From positions 124,001 through 188,000 of the forward strand of contig QAMM01000007.1 in assembly GCA_003150405.1 (NCBI GenBank): a stretch of 64,000 bases of DNA, in the 5' to 3' direction. Both the position numbers and the translations under genes were made by a program. This document shows positions 7,750 to 16,379 of the stretch, piece after piece. The stretch's first letter is position 1. Each line of letters opens with the position of its first letter. This DNA is from Clostridiales bacterium. GTDB lineage: Bacteria; Bacillota; Clostridia; Oscillospirales; Ruminococcaceae. The notes below the pieces were generated by a model. It made no database searches and had not been told where the DNA came from. It worked only from the letters and a program-made list of their open reading frames with translations.

Positions 7750-9024
7750 TTACCAAAGATTCCCGTCGGTTCCGAACGCCCATTCATAAGGCTCCGAAAG
7801 TAGCTCTAGATTCGGGTTTCGCTCCACCTCCGGCAGCAGCGCCTCTGAGAGCTCAATTTCCTCAATGTGCGCTGTGTTGCGGATGCGGATAACCCTTGCG
7901 CCCTGCGGCCCCACATTATGGCAGCTCTTGAGAGCGAGCTGGAGCGCCTCGCGGTCGTTGTCCATCACCATGGGGATCTTCATCAGATTTAAAAAGGTGT
8001 TGGTGACAGCCGTTGGGTAGGTCATTTCCATCTTCATTTTGTCGTACAGACGGCGGGTCGTCACATCGGCAAGACCGCAGCCGTGCGCATTGCCGTGGGT
8101 CTCGTCGGTAAGGTCGAGCACCACGACCCGCTCGGCGTCAATGCCGCCGTCCGCATATTCGGTGCAAAACCGGCCGGTGACATTGGGGTCCATACCGTCG
8201 CCGCTGATGTTTTTGCCAATCTGGTCCACTACCAGCACGTCGCAGGAATCAAACAGCAGCCGCGCGATGGTTTTGAAGCTCAGCTCCTTGAGCTTGGGCT
8301 CCTCGGTGATGATCTCCGCCCCCGTCAGCCCCCGGATAACGCAGGGATGATCGTAAGCGTTTTCCACCACTGCAATGCCGCCAATGACGTTGCGTTCCCG
8401 CAGGACGGTTTTGCCGTAGAGAGGGATCATGTCCTTCATCACCGAAGGGTGCTGCCCGTGGATCGCCTCCGCGCCCGCCTGCTTGCCAAGGCCAATGGCC
8501 ATCATCTTCATCAAACCACTTTCGTAAACGCCCCGGTAGGAGGTGTGCGGCTTGATGCGGTTGAACAGCAAGATGCCGTCGGCTTCCGATGCGTATTTGT
8601 CCATCCAGACCGGCAGGCCGGTCTCGGTTTTGCCGATCTCGACGACCTCCATCGAGGATTTCACCGGGCAGCCCATGGCCTCCTCGGTAATGCCGTAATC
8701 GGCGAGGATCTGGAGCTGGCCCTCGGCGGTCGCGCCGCCGTGGCTACCCATCGAAGCCGTGATAAACGGCTTCGCCCCGCGTTCCTTTACAAAATCCACA
8801 ATGGCCTTTGCCATGACCGCCACGTTATAAATCCCCCGGCTCCCGCAGGTGACGGCGATCTTCATCCCCGGCTTTACCCCGGCGGCGATCTCTTCCCGGT
8901 GGAGTTCTTTCAGCACCGTCTCCCGAATGCTCTCCGGCGGAATGCAGGTATCGTCAAATTTCTGCCGCACCCGCACCATCCGGGGGATAGGGGTGTCACA
9001 AATTAAATCGGTAACAACTTTCAT
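7750..9024 (-). CDS. LarA-like (lactate racemase / DUF2088 domain) protein
   Basis: A 424-residue homologue of LarA, the racemase family in which characterised members carry a nickel-pincer cofactor bound to Lys and His. Seen here are the N-terminal DUF2088-type region, ITASMGSHGGAT, the conserved LFNRIKPHTSYRG segment and IGKNISGDGMDPN. LarA homologues act as racemases or epimerases on many hydroxy acids, so lactate should not be assumed. It lies between the two halves of a UxaA-type hydro-lyase with only 14 bases to the upstream gene. That points to a two-step route: epimerise a hydroxy acid, then dehydrate it. ATG 9024 follows AAGGAGAGG. Confidence 0.8.
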   Translation of the reverse strand: MKVVTDLICDTPIPRMVRVRQKFDDTCIPPESIRETVLKELHREEIAAGVKPGMKIAVTCGSRGIYNVAVMAKAIVDFVKERGAKPFITASMGSHGGATAEGQLQILADYGITEEAMGCPVKSSMEVVEIGKTETGLPVWMDKYASEADGILLFNRIKPHTSYRGVYESGLMKMMAIGLGKQAGAEAIHGQHPSVMKDMIPLYGKTVLRERNVIGGIAVVENAYDHPCVIRGLTGAEIITEEPKLKELSFKTIARLLFDSCDVLVVDQIGKNISGDGMDPNVTGRFCTEYADGGIDAERVVVLDLTDETHGNAHGCGLADVTTRRLYDKMKMEMTYPTAVTNTFLNLMKIPMVMDNDREALQLALKSCHNVGPQGARVIRIRNTAHIEEIELSEALLPEVERNPNLELLSEPYEWAFGTDGNLW

Positions 9025-9038
9025 CGGTTGTCCTCTCC

Positions 9039-10202
9039 TTATACAAAGTTGCAGATGCGCACCACAGCAGTTTCCATAAAGCCGAGCACCTCGGCCTTGG
9101 TCAGCTTGCCCTGCGCCACGTCAAAGACCTCTTGCATGATCCGGTCGCCGAGCTTCGGCAGGGAACCCGCTTCATAGATGATGCCGCTCGCGTCAATGTC
9201 GGTGTTGTCCTCCATGGCGGAGTAGGTGTCCCGGTTGCCGGTAATTTTAATCACTGGTGCAATCGGGTGCCCGGTGGGTGCGCCCCGCCCGGAGGTAAAG
9301 GCGATAATCTGCGCGCCGCCGGCAATCATCCCCGCAATGGAGGACATGTCGTTGCCCGGAGTGTCCATAACAACAAGACCCTTCTCATTGATTGGTTTTG
9401 CGTAGTCCAGCACCTCATTGATGATGCTGTGCCCGCCCTTGTGGATGCACCCGAGTGATTTTTCCTCCAGCGTGGTAATGCCGCCCGCCTTGTTGCCGGG
9501 GGAGGGGTTGCCGTCCCGGATGTCCTCGCCCACTGAACGGATGTGCTCCTCATACCGGCGGATGATTTCATAAAGCCGGTCCTTCACCGCTTCATCTTTG
9601 GCGCGCGCCGCAAGGATGTGCTCGGCGCCGATGAACTCGGTCGTCTCGCTCAAAATAGAGGTTGCCCCCAGCGCAACGAGCCGGTCGGACATCTCGCCGA
9701 CCAAGACGTTTGCGGCAAGGCCGGAGGTCGGGTCAGAGCCGCCGCATTCGGTGCCGACAATGAGTTCGGTCACCGGGCAGGGCTCCCGCTGGAGCATGCT
9801 GGCCTCCTGCACCATCTTCATGGCGGCGCGGGTCGCCTTTTCCACCGTGCGGATGGTGCCGCCCTCCTCCTGAATGATAAATTTTGCAAGCGGTTTATTG
9901 GTGCGCTCCCGCACGGCGGCTTCCACCAAATCCATCTGGCAGTTTTCACAGCCGAGTGAAATAATCACGGTGCCGTACACATTGGGGTTCGCCGCATAGC
10001 CCGCCATGACGTCCATAATAAATTGCTGGTCTTTGTGCACCTGCGAACAGCCGAGCTGGTTGTTGAAGGTTACAGTGTTTTTCACCTGCGCCGCCACCAT
10101 GCGCGCCACGTCGGAGGCGCACATGCTCGCCGGCAGAATGAGCACGCTGTTGCGCACCCCAACCTTGCCGTCCGGCCGCCGGTATCCCAGAAATGTTTCC
10201 AT
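9039..10202 (-). CDS. UxaA C-terminal-type hydro-lyase large subunit (altronate/galactarate dehydratase family)
   Basis: A 387-residue large chain of the UxaA/GarD dehydratase family. It catalyses metal-dependent loss of water from a sugar acid in the cytoplasm. The N-terminus METFLGYRRPDGKVGVRN is typical. Conserved Cys and Gly motifs follow: NNQLGCSQ, SLGCENCQ, VGTECGGSDPTSG and the C-terminal GRGAPTGHPIAPVIK. METFL at 10202 has GGAAGGAGC just upstream and is preferred over the extended frame from 10223. It is the first gene of the three-gene operon. The exact substrate (altronate, galactarate or another) is not determined. Confidence 0.88.
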   Translation of the reverse strand: METFLGYRRPDGKVGVRNSVLILPASMCASDVARMVAAQVKNTVTFNNQLGCSQVHKDQQFIMDVMAGYAANPNVYGTVIISLGCENCQMDLVEAAVRERTNKPLAKFIIQEEGGTIRTVEKATRAAMKMVQEASMLQREPCPVTELIVGTECGGSDPTSGLAANVLVGEMSDRLVALGATSILSETTEFIGAEHILAARAKDEAVKDRLYEIIRRYEEHIRSVGEDIRDGNPSPGNKAGGITTLEEKSLGCIHKGGHSIINEVLDYAKPINEKGLVVMDTPGNDMSSIAGMIAGGAQIIAFTSGRGAPTGHPIAPVIKITGNRDTYSAMEDNTDIDASGIIYEAGSLPKLGDRIMQEVFDVAQGKLTKAEVLGFMETAVVRICNFV

Positions 10203-10273
10203 AATTGCTCCTTCCGGGTACACGGGAGTATCTTTGCAATACCATCCCGGTACCGCCGTTCCTGTTTAAGATT

Positions 10274-10282
10274 ATCATAGCA
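10274..10282 (-). promoter_or_regulatory. extended -10 promoter of UxaA/LarA operon
   Basis: On the minus strand, TGCTATGAT fits an extended -10 element about 70 bases before the first ATG. No convincing -35 box is visible. Confidence 0.45.
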
Positions 10283-10313
10283 GAAAACCTGCTGTAAGGG
10301 AAGTGCAGGCGGG

Positions 10314-10355
10314 CAAAAAAAGCAAAAGGCGCTTTCCGCAGGGAGAGCACCTTTT
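10314..10355. terminator. T-flanked hairpin between divergent units
   Basis: An imperfect AAAAGGCGCTTTCC / GGGAGAGCACCTTTT hairpin is followed by TTTTCTGTTTT on the plus strand and by TTTTGCTTTTTTT on the minus strand. It looks like a bidirectional terminator, but no transcript entering it is evident. Confidence 0.5.
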
Positions 10356-10481
10356 CTGTTTTACGCAATGATTTTTCGTTCCTTTCGCCTGAACATTTGA
10401 AACCGCCAATATATTTGTGGCATTTATTCATATATAATTCATAAATTTGTTATATATTATGACGATTTGCATAAAATTCGA

Positions 10482-10510
10482 TTGACTATTTGGAAAATTA
10501 TAGGTATATT
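10482..10510 (+). promoter_or_regulatory. sigma-A promoter of amidase-like gene
   Basis: TTGACT (10482-10487), 17 bases, TATATT (10505-10510) within an AT-rich tract. Transcription should start near 10517, just before the leader ORF. Confidence 0.8.
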
Positions 10511-10549
10511 GTACTTGACAGAAACTTTTCAGGAAAGAAGGTGAGTCCC

Positions 10550-10597
10550 ATGCATTCTTTCTTTTTACAGGCTTTCACGACGCGAGAAAAGGAGTAA
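10550..10597 (+). CDS. 15-residue leader ORF before the amidase-like gene
   Basis: ATG 10550 has AGAAGG eight bases upstream and encodes the peptide MHSFFLQAFTTREKE. Its TAA (10595-10597) lies inside the ribosome site of the next gene and ends four bases before ATG 10602. The leader is therefore placed to couple its own translation to that of the exported protein. It is too short to show homology; the support is the start signal and the geometry. Confidence 0.45.
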   Translation: MHSFFLQAFTTREKE

Positions 10598-10601
10598 GGT
10601 T

Positions 10602-11675
10602 ATGAAAAAAGTAAGATTGCAGAAAAAGCTCATGGCTTTGGCGGTTTCTGTTGTCCTGCTCATCGGCTGCGTTGGGTTCACAGCTTCGGCGGAGGAGCCT
10701 GCAGCGGCGCAGAACATGGAACAAAACCCCTACGTTGCAAAATACCTTGAGGAACGCGGCCCCGTAGACGAAGACAGTTTGCTGAACAACTCAGAACAGC
10801 GGGCCTTTGACATACAAACGCTCAAGGAAATATACAACGAGGATATTGAAGTTGGCCAAATACTGGAAAAATATACGCCCGCCACTCGTTCGTCCGCTTC
10901 CATTGACCTTGTTTCCAAAGCAACCTCATTAGACAAAGAACAAATTATTCAAACCATGCATCGTATTGAGGACGTTTATGAATCGGCGGAAGATGCTGAA
11001 AAGGAAGCCATGCTCTCCTATCTTCTCCACCATGCCAGAGCGTGTGAAGACCCACAAGCAATCGCCTTTTTGGAAAGCTTAAATCATTCAGAGCCGTTAC
11101 AGACTTCGGCAAATTATTCTTATAATCCTGGTGGAGCAGCCAATTACGCATTAACATGGTGGAATTCATTTAACTCCTCCTATCCAAATATGTCCGATAT
11201 GGGTGGAGATTGCACAAACTTTGTGTCACAATGCATTCGATCCGGTGGTGTCCCAATGGACAGCAGATGGTACTGCTATAAGAAAAACAGCACCTATTTA
11301 AAGCCCGCAAATGGAACTCAATTAGATTATAGCTGGAGTTTATATCAACCCAAAAGTCCATGGACATCTTTGGCAGAATTTACCTCCTATTGGTACCCGA
11401 AAACAAATGTACTGCAATATTCAAAGCAAACCTATCAAATTCGCCACACAGATATATATAATACGACTTCTATCACGATAGGTGATGTTGTTGTACTTTG
11501 CTCTGGGGTTTCAGGTGTACTTACAATTGGAGAACACGCTATGATTATAACTTATACAGACAGTGCAAACAAAGATTTTAAACTCGCCGGACATACAAAC
11601 GCACGAAAGGATTACCCTCTGTTAACGATTCTATCAGAACAGGGCTATACGGCTGTGGATTTCTATATGTTTTAG
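10602..11675 (+). CDS. exported protein with putative amidase (Amidase_6-type) domain
   Basis: A 357-residue secreted protein. The signal peptide covers about residues 1-30 (MKKVRLQKK, then a hydrophobic core ending ASA). A helical acidic region follows. The C-terminal domain is of the Amidase_6 (papain-like) kind, starting at YNPGGAANYALTWWN. The probable catalytic Cys is in GGDCTNFVSQC and the His in GEHAMIITY. Such proteins are thought to cleave amide bonds in the cell wall; that role is inference from the family. The second half is clearly lower in GC than neighbouring housekeeping genes, consistent with acquisition. It has its own promoter and leader ORF, and the next small gene starts within ten bases. 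Confidence 0.82.
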   Translation: MKKVRLQKKLMALAVSVVLLIGCVGFTASAEEPAAAQNMEQNPYVAKYLEERGPVDEDSLLNNSEQRAFDIQTLKEIYNEDIEVGQILEKYTPATRSSASIDLVSKATSLDKEQIIQTMHRIEDVYESAEDAEKEAMLSYLLHHARACEDPQAIAFLESLNHSEPLQTSANYSYNPGGAANYALTWWNSFNSSYPNMSDMGGDCTNFVSQCIRSGGVPMDSRWYCYKKNSTYLKPANGTQLDYSWSLYQPKSPWTSLAEFTSYWYPKTNVLQYSKQTYQIRHTDIYNTTSITIGDVVVLCSGVSGVLTIGEHAMIITYTDSANKDFKLAGHTNARKDYPLLTILSEQGYTAVDFYMF

Positions 11676-11684
11676 GAGAAAAAA

Positions 11685-12026
11685 ATGAAAAAAACCGCTC
11701 GTGGATGGAGCAATAGAAAGGTATTTCTGCTGTCAATTGGAATTACGTTACTGCTGATGTTAGTGCTCGGCTTTTCCGGCCTGCTTCAAAAGCCGCTGGC
11801 CACTCACGCCGCATGGGTATATGTGCTGACCCATCACCCAAATCATCTGCCGCTGGTCTGCGAAAAGGTTGAATACATCAGCTACTTTGGCTGGCAGGTA
11901 ACCTTTCGGGAGGTGAACACAGGTCATATCCGGTTTATCGGCCTGTTGCCGGACGGGTTTCCCGTTCTGGTGCAGCGGGATACCTTCCGCCCATTGGAAG
12001 ACCCGTTTTATGAGTACCCGGAGTAA
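11685..12026 (+). CDS. small membrane-anchored protein, family of tandem paralogues (copy 1)
   Basis: A 113-residue protein with one N-terminal membrane segment and an extracytoplasmic tail. I do not recognise a function. It shares the pattern LQKPLA..AA..YV...P......VEY with the proteins starting at 12075 and 13260, so the three are diverged paralogues. The previous gene's TAG stop forms part of its ribosome site (TTTTAGGAGAAA), so it is translationally linked to the amidase-like gene. Confidence 0.7.
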   Translation: MKKTARGWSNRKVFLLSIGITLLLMLVLGFSGLLQKPLATHAAWVYVLTHHPNHLPLVCEKVEYISYFGWQVTFREVNTGHIRFIGLLPDGFPVLVQRDTFRPLEDPFYEYPE

Positions 12027-12074
12027 TACACCGGTGTTTTACAAACTCAACCCGCGAACGGAGACAGAATATCC

Positions 12075-12377
12075 ATGAAAGTGAAAGACTGGCTCATCCT
12101 TGCCGTGCCCGGAACGCTGCTGGCGTTTCTTCTCCTGCTGTGTATCAGCTTTGCGACAAACGATTTCCTGCAAAAGCCCCTTGCAGCCTTTGCGGCTGGA
12201 AATTATGTCCGCGCAAGGTACCCGGACAGCGATTATCAATGTACGCTTGTGGAATATGTAGGCCCCATGGATATTTATCTGGTGCAGTTCTGGCAAAGCG
12301 ATGGGACAGGATTAAATGTGTTTGTAGAGCCGTCGTTTTTCCCGGTGTATGTCTCCGGTTCGGCTGTACTTTCGTAA
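12075..12377 (+). CDS. small membrane-anchored protein (copy 2)
   Basis: A 100-residue paralogue of the preceding protein, with a long N-terminal membrane segment, the FLQKPLAAFAAGNYV motif and a beta-rich tail ending FVEPSFFPVYVSGSAV. GGAGACAG precedes ATG 12075. It is the intact counterpart of the disabled copy at 13260-13560. Copies 2 and 3 are about 1.19 kb apart and are near-identical at DNA level over the first ~120 bases. Confidence 0.7.
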   Translation: MKVKDWLILAVPGTLLAFLLLLCISFATNDFLQKPLAAFAAGNYVRARYPDSDYQCTLVEYVGPMDIYLVQFWQSDGTGLNVFVEPSFFPVYVSGSAVLS

Positions 12378-12457
12378 GTTTGGTTCCATGTGCAGAACGA
12401 TAAAAACCTGCCTCTGCATGCAGTTGATGAAGCCGCTGCGGGTATGGGGGAAACAAT

Positions 12458-13147
12458 ATGAAGATCCGTACATTCCGTTTCTGGTTTCCGGCTGTCTGTT
12501 TGCTGCTTGCCGTGTCCGTCATTGTTTGTGTGTTTTCTTTCATTGGGAAAACAGAGGAAAGCCCAGCTTCCTCCGGTTCACAACCTGCGATACCACAGGG
12601 CCTTACAGCCTCCGAACTGTGTGAAGCCTATGAGCAGCGCATGGATCCGGACATCCCCAAAATTGAGGTTGTTGCCAAGCAAAACGGCGTGGAAACGGTG
12701 CTCCCGTATGATGCAAAATTGCAGCAGGACGCCTCAAACGACGGCACGTGGTTTTTAAATTTAACAAAGGATTTTGTGGCCCCGCCTCAACTTGGGGAAG
12801 GCGCTGAATTCACCATCCGGTTTGCAGAGCAGCCAACCGCCGATGTTGCTGTCATCGACTATCTTGTTGATTCAAAAGTGCTTGAAGTAAATGGCGGCAT
12901 GGAATCGGTTTATGGCTACGCCCCTATCTACCTCGAAGAAAAACAAACGCCAAGAGACCTTGAATACATTGGCAATCACCGCAAATTCTTTGAAGCGGAA
13001 GGGAAAACACTTTCTTTTGCGTTATGGGAATATTACGGCCGTTCTCTGCTGAGTTCCCGCCCAGACTTACGGGGGCTGCGCCTTCAGTGTGAATTTGGGG
13101 AAACAAAGGCCGAATACTATATTTTGTTTCAAACGGATTTTTCCTGA
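12458..13147 (+). CDS. hypothetical exported protein
   Basis: A 229-residue protein with an N-terminal signal/anchor (FRFWFPAVCLLLAVSVIVCV) and a soluble extracellular domain that I do not recognise. GGGGGAAAC lies before ATG 12458. It is in the same orientation as the small membrane proteins, and the duplication unit spans it. It may have been carried with them, but a shared function is not shown. Confidence 0.7.
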   Translation: MKIRTFRFWFPAVCLLLAVSVIVCVFSFIGKTEESPASSGSQPAIPQGLTASELCEAYEQRMDPDIPKIEVVAKQNGVETVLPYDAKLQQDASNDGTWFLNLTKDFVAPPQLGEGAEFTIRFAEQPTADVAVIDYLVDSKVLEVNGGMESVYGYAPIYLEEKQTPRDLEYIGNHRKFFEAEGKTLSFALWEYYGRSLLSSRPDLRGLRLQCEFGETKAEYYILFQTDFS

Positions 13148-13259
13148 AGATGCCTTCCGTTTTAACTGAATCCATAATAAAGTGCCCCGCTTATATGCTC
13201 TTAATTACTTGGGCATCGACTTTTACAAGTTTTAATACGCGAATGGAGGAAGGATATCC

Positions 13260-13560
13260 ATGAAAGCAAAAGACTGGTTCCTCCTTGCTGTGCCCGGAAC
13301 GCTGCTGGCGTTTCTTCTCCTGCTGTGCGTCAGCTTTGTGACAAACGGGTTCCTGCAAAAGCCCCTTGCAGCCTTTGCGGCTTGAAATTATATCTGCGCA
13401 AGGCACCCGATCGCGGTTATCAATGGATTGATGCTCAAATTACATCCTCAGAGTTTTGCGAAGTGTATTTCAGGCCCAACGAAGGGAGCGGGGAACTGGT
13501 TGTTTTTGTCCGGCCGTCGTTTTTCCCAGCGCATGCCTCCGGTTCGGCTGTCGGAATAAT
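13260..13560 (+). pseudogene. disabled third copy of the small membrane protein
   Basis: The DNA matches 12075-12377 closely through the membrane segment and FLQKPLAAFAA motif. Then GGA has become TGA, which stops translation after about 41 residues. Further on, a one-base deletion in the CCG-GACAGCG region shifts the frame. The remaining half, ending VRPSFFPAHASGSAV, continues in another frame. The ribosome site GGAGGAAGG is intact. This is a tandem duplicate decaying by one nonsense and one frameshift change. Confidence 0.75.
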
Positions 13561-13570
13561 TTTCAAGGAA

Positions 13571-13599
13571 AGAGGCCGCTCTTCCAGCGGTCTCTTTTT
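13571..13599 (+). terminator. intrinsic terminator of accessory patch
   Basis: AGAGGCCGCT / AGCGGTCTCT with one wobble pair, followed by TCTTTTTATTT. It ends the plus-strand run that starts at 10517. Confidence 0.85.
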
Positions 13600-13673
13600 A
13601 TTTCTGTGTCCGGGACGTATAAAACTTCCCATTTTGGTTTTAAAAAGAAGAAGCTACTAGCGTTTCATAAAAC

Positions 13674-13705
13674 CAAACGGCCTGTCCAAATGGACAGGCC
13701 GTTTG
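13674..13705 (-). terminator. terminator of tRNA-Lys
   Basis: A perfect 15-bp hairpin, CAAACGGCCTGTCCA / TGGACAGGCCGTTTG, begins one base after the tRNA 3' end on the minus strand. It is followed by GTTTTAT. Confidence 0.85.
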
Positions 13706-13706
13706 C

Positions 13707-13782
13707 TGGTGAACCACCGGGGATTCGAACCCCGGACCCTTTGATTAAAAGTCAAATGCTCTGCCAACTGAGCTAGTGGTTC
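13707..13782 (-). tRNA. tRNA-Lys (anticodon TTT)
   Basis: On the minus strand the acceptor GAACCAC pairs with GTGGTTC and CCA is encoded. The D arm AGCTCAGTTGGCAGAGC, the anticodon loop ACTTTTAATC (anticodon TTT) and the T arm GGGGTTCGAATCCCC are all standard. Total 76 nt, with its own promoter and terminator. Confidence 0.97.
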
Positions 13783-13811
13783 AAACACACATCTACACAA
13801 GATGCTTATTT

Positions 13812-13840
13812 ATTATACATAATCCAACCATGCTTGTCAA
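13812..13840 (-). promoter_or_regulatory. consensus promoter of tRNA-Lys
   Basis: On the minus strand, TTGACA (13840-13835), 17 bases, TATAAT (13817-13812). Both boxes match consensus exactly. Confidence 0.95.
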
Positions 13841-13956
13841 CTGTTTTTTTCTTTTTTTCGCACCACATATACAAAAAATACCGGCTGCGGTCATTTTTTC
13901 CTCTTCGGCCGCAAAAACAGGCCGTTTTTTCTGCGGCGGCATACCCTTTGTTATTA

Positions 13957-13986
13957 TTGCGGATTTCCCCGGCTTTATGCTATAAT
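13957..13986 (+). promoter_or_regulatory. upstream promoter of lepA
   Basis: TTGCGG, 18 bases, and TATAAT with an extended TGC element (TGCTATAAT). A hairpin formed by TGTCTGC (13989-13995) and GCAGACA (14010-14016) lies at the expected start of the transcript. Confidence 0.7.
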
Positions 13987-14127
13987 GTTGTCTGCAAAAT
14001 CTTTTTTGTGCAGACAGCAGAACAGCATTTTTTATCTATACGGCAAACAAATCCTTCGCTGTTTTGCAAAAAGGCTGTTGACAATCGGCATTGCCGGTAT
14101 TCTTATTCCTTTTGCCGGTGCAAAATA

Positions 14128-14136
14128 TGTTATAAT
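14128..14136 (+). promoter_or_regulatory. second, extended -10 promoter of lepA
   Basis: TGTTATAAT is a perfect extended -10 element about 90 bases before the lepA start. It gives a second, shorter leader. Confidence 0.55.
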
Positions 14137-14223
14137 AACCTTATGGAAAAACGCCCATCTTGGGCTTTTACAGATCAAAATCATATTTATCGATTGGCTT
14201 TTATTTTTTACTGAGGTGATTTT

Positions 14224-16032
14224 TTGTCATTCGACCGCGAACACATCCGCAATTTCAGCATCATTGCGCACATTGACCACGGTAAGTCCACCCTGGCGGA
14301 CCGTATTCTGGAGCAGACCAGCGCCGTTGCCGCCCGCGACATGGAGCAGCAGCTTCTGGACAATATGGACATTGAGCGCGAACGCGGCATTACCATTAAA
14401 GCGCGTGCGGTTAAGGTGAGCTACAAAGCCGACAACGGCGAAACATACGAGTTCAACCTCATCGACACCCCGGGGCATGTCGACTTCAACTACGAGGTCT
14501 CCCGCTCACTCGCGGCCTGCGAGGGGGCGCTGCTGGTCGTTGACGCTTCGCAAGGGATTGAAGCGCAGACCCTTGCCAACACCTACCTCGCCATCGAGCA
14601 CGATTTGGAGGTTGTCCCGGTCGTCAACAAAATCGATCTGCCCTCGGCTGATCCGGACACCGTCTGCCACGAAATTGAGGACGTCATCGGCATTCCGGCC
14701 ATGGACGCCCCCCGTGTTTCGGCCAAAACCGGTGAGAATATCCACGCCGTACTGGAACGGATTGTCACCGACATCCCCGCGCCGAAGGGCGATGAAACCG
14801 CCCCGCTTCAGGCGTTGATTTTTGACTCGTACTATGATTCTTATAAGGGTGTCATCGTCTACATCCGGGTCAAGGAGGGCTGTGTCCGGGCGGGGGATAC
14901 CATCCGCATGATGGCCACCGGCGCGGAATTCACCGTCGTTGAGGTCGGTTATTTAGAGGCCACCTCCATCCGCCCCTGCGCCGAGCTCAACGCAGGCGAG
15001 GTCGGCTACATTGCCGCCTCCATTAAGAATATCGGGGACACCAAGGTGGGCGACACTGTCACCCTGGCGGACCGCCCCGCAGCCGAGCCGCTGCCGGGTT
15101 ACCGCCAGGTCAACCCCATGGTATTCTGCGGCATCTACCCGGCGGACGGCGCCAAGTACGGCGACCTGCGAGACGCGCTGGACAAGCTTTGTCTCAACGA
15201 CGCTTCGCTCTCCTTTGAGCCGGAAACCTCAGTCGCCCTCGGGTTCGGCTTCCGCTGCGGATTTTTAGGGCTGCTGCACATGGAAATTATTGAGGAGCGG
15301 CTGGAACGGGAATACAACCTCGACCTCGTCACCACCGCGCCGTCGGTAGCCTACCGGGTTACCCTGATGGGCGGCGAGACCCGGATCATCGACAACCCCA
15401 CCAATTTCCCGGATTCCGGCAGCATCCAGCTCGCCGAGGAGCCGATGATCAAGGCCGCCATCCTCTCGCCGGAGGAATTTGTCGGCAACATTATGGAGCT
15501 GTGCCAGAACCGGCGAGGTATTTTCAAGGATATGAAATACATCGACACTACCCGCGTCGAGCTCCACTACGAGCTTCCGCTCAACGAGGTGGTCTACGAC
15601 TTTTTTGACGCACTCAAATCCCGTACCCGCGGTTATGCCTCTTTTGATTATGAACTGATGGGCTTTAAGCCCTCCAAGCTGGTCAAGCTGGACATCATGC
15701 TCAACGGCGAAGTGGTCGACGCGCTCTCCTTTATCGTCCATGTGGACAAAGCCTACGAGCGCGCCCGCCGCATTGCCGAAAAACTCAAGGAGCATATCCC
15801 GCGCCAGCTCTTTGAGGTGCCCATCCAGGCGGCCATCGGCGGCAAAATCATCGCGCGCGAAACCGTCAAGGCCATGCGCAAGGACGTGCTTGCCAAATGC
15901 TACGGCGGCGACATCACCCGAAAGAAAAAGCTGCTGGAGAAGCAGAAGGAAGGCAAGAAGCGGATGCGCCAGCTCGGTTCGGTCGAGGTTCCGCAGGAGG
16001 CCTTTATGGCGGTGCTCAAGCTGGACGAATAG
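14224..16032 (+). CDS. lepA: elongation factor 4 (LepA), ribosome back-translocase GTPase
   Basis: A translational GTPase that acts on the 70S ribosome, remodelling stalled or mistranslocated complexes. At 602 residues it has the normal length. The G motifs are [10 protein letters not shown] (P-loop), RERGITI (switch I), DTPGHVDF and NKIDLP. The LepA-specific C-terminal domain with [14 protein letters not shown] is complete. The start is TTG 14224, with GAGGTGA upstream and no better alternative; TTG then reads [10 protein letters not shown] as usual. It is followed by a strong terminator. In this lineage hemW commonly lies next to it, as here. Confidence 0.98.
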   Translation: MSFDREHIRNFSIIAHIDHGKSTLADRILEQTSAVAARDMEQQLLDNMDIERERGITIKARAVKVSYKADNGETYEFNLIDTPGHVDFNYEVSRSLAACEGALLVVDASQGIEAQTLANTYLAIEHDLEVVPVVNKIDLPSADPDTVCHEIEDVIGIPAMDAPRVSAKTGENIHAVLERIVTDIPAPKGDETAPLQALIFDSYYDSYKGVIVYIRVKEGCVRAGDTIRMMATGAEFTVVEVGYLEATSIRPCAELNAGEVGYIAASIKNIGDTKVGDTVTLADRPAAEPLPGYRQVNPMVFCGIYPADGAKYGDLRDALDKLCLNDASLSFEPETSVALGFGFRCGFLGLLHMEIIEERLEREYNLDLVTTAPSVAYRVTLMGGETRIIDNPTNFPDSGSIQLAEEPMIKAAILSPEEFVGNIMELCQNRRGIFKDMKYIDTTRVELHYELPLNEVVYDFFDALKSRTRGYASFDYELMGFKPSKLVKLDIMLNGEVVDALSFIVHVDKAYERARRIAEKLKEHIPRQLFEVPIQAAIGGKIIARETVKAMRKDVLAKCYGGDITRKKKLLEKQKEGKKRMRQLGSVEVPQEAFMAVLKLDE

Positions 16033-16094
16033 CGTCCCCGCGGATTCCCCAAACATGCCCGACCCGTTCGGCGGGGGAGACATCCGGCGATTCA

Positions 16095-16124
16095 AGATCC
16101 GCAGGGTTCCCTGCGGATCTTTTT
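16095..16124 (+). terminator. intrinsic terminator of lepA
   Basis: AGATCCGCAGGG / CCCTGCGGATCT with a two-base loop, followed by TTTT. This is a textbook terminator. Confidence 0.93.
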
Positions 16125-16379
16125 GACAGGGCCGCCTATCAAAAAGCAGGAACCTGTCTTTTTCGCCGACGGTCCGTATTGTCCCGCCCAAGAGAGCGGG
16201 GCTGTAGCCCACCGCAAAGGCGCGTCCGGAACGTCACCCATGCTGCATCTGCACCAAAATTGCGGTGCAGGTATCTTCCTCTTTTGTTCTGCGTGGCGCT
16301 TGCTCCCGGAAACGCTGTATTGCCCTGTTTCATTCCGGACGGGCAACCGCCCATATCGACATCAAAAAGGAGGTGCGTG
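16125..16379 (+). other. leader region of hemW
   Basis: About 255 bases without a gene. It holds a GACAGG..CCTGTC hairpin followed by TTTTT, and a TGCACC..GGTGCA hairpin near 16251-16272. No clear promoter stands out. It is probably the hemW leader. Confidence 0.35.

Noticed and set aside
8083-9006. 307-codon plus-strand frame opposite the LarA-like gene
   Set aside because: A GC-driven shadow of the real minus-strand gene, rich in His/Arg/Gly with no domain pattern.
9946-10431. 161-codon minus-strand frame over the start of the UxaA large-subunit gene
   Set aside because: It is a shadow of the real gene in another frame, and its upstream part crosses a terminator hairpin.
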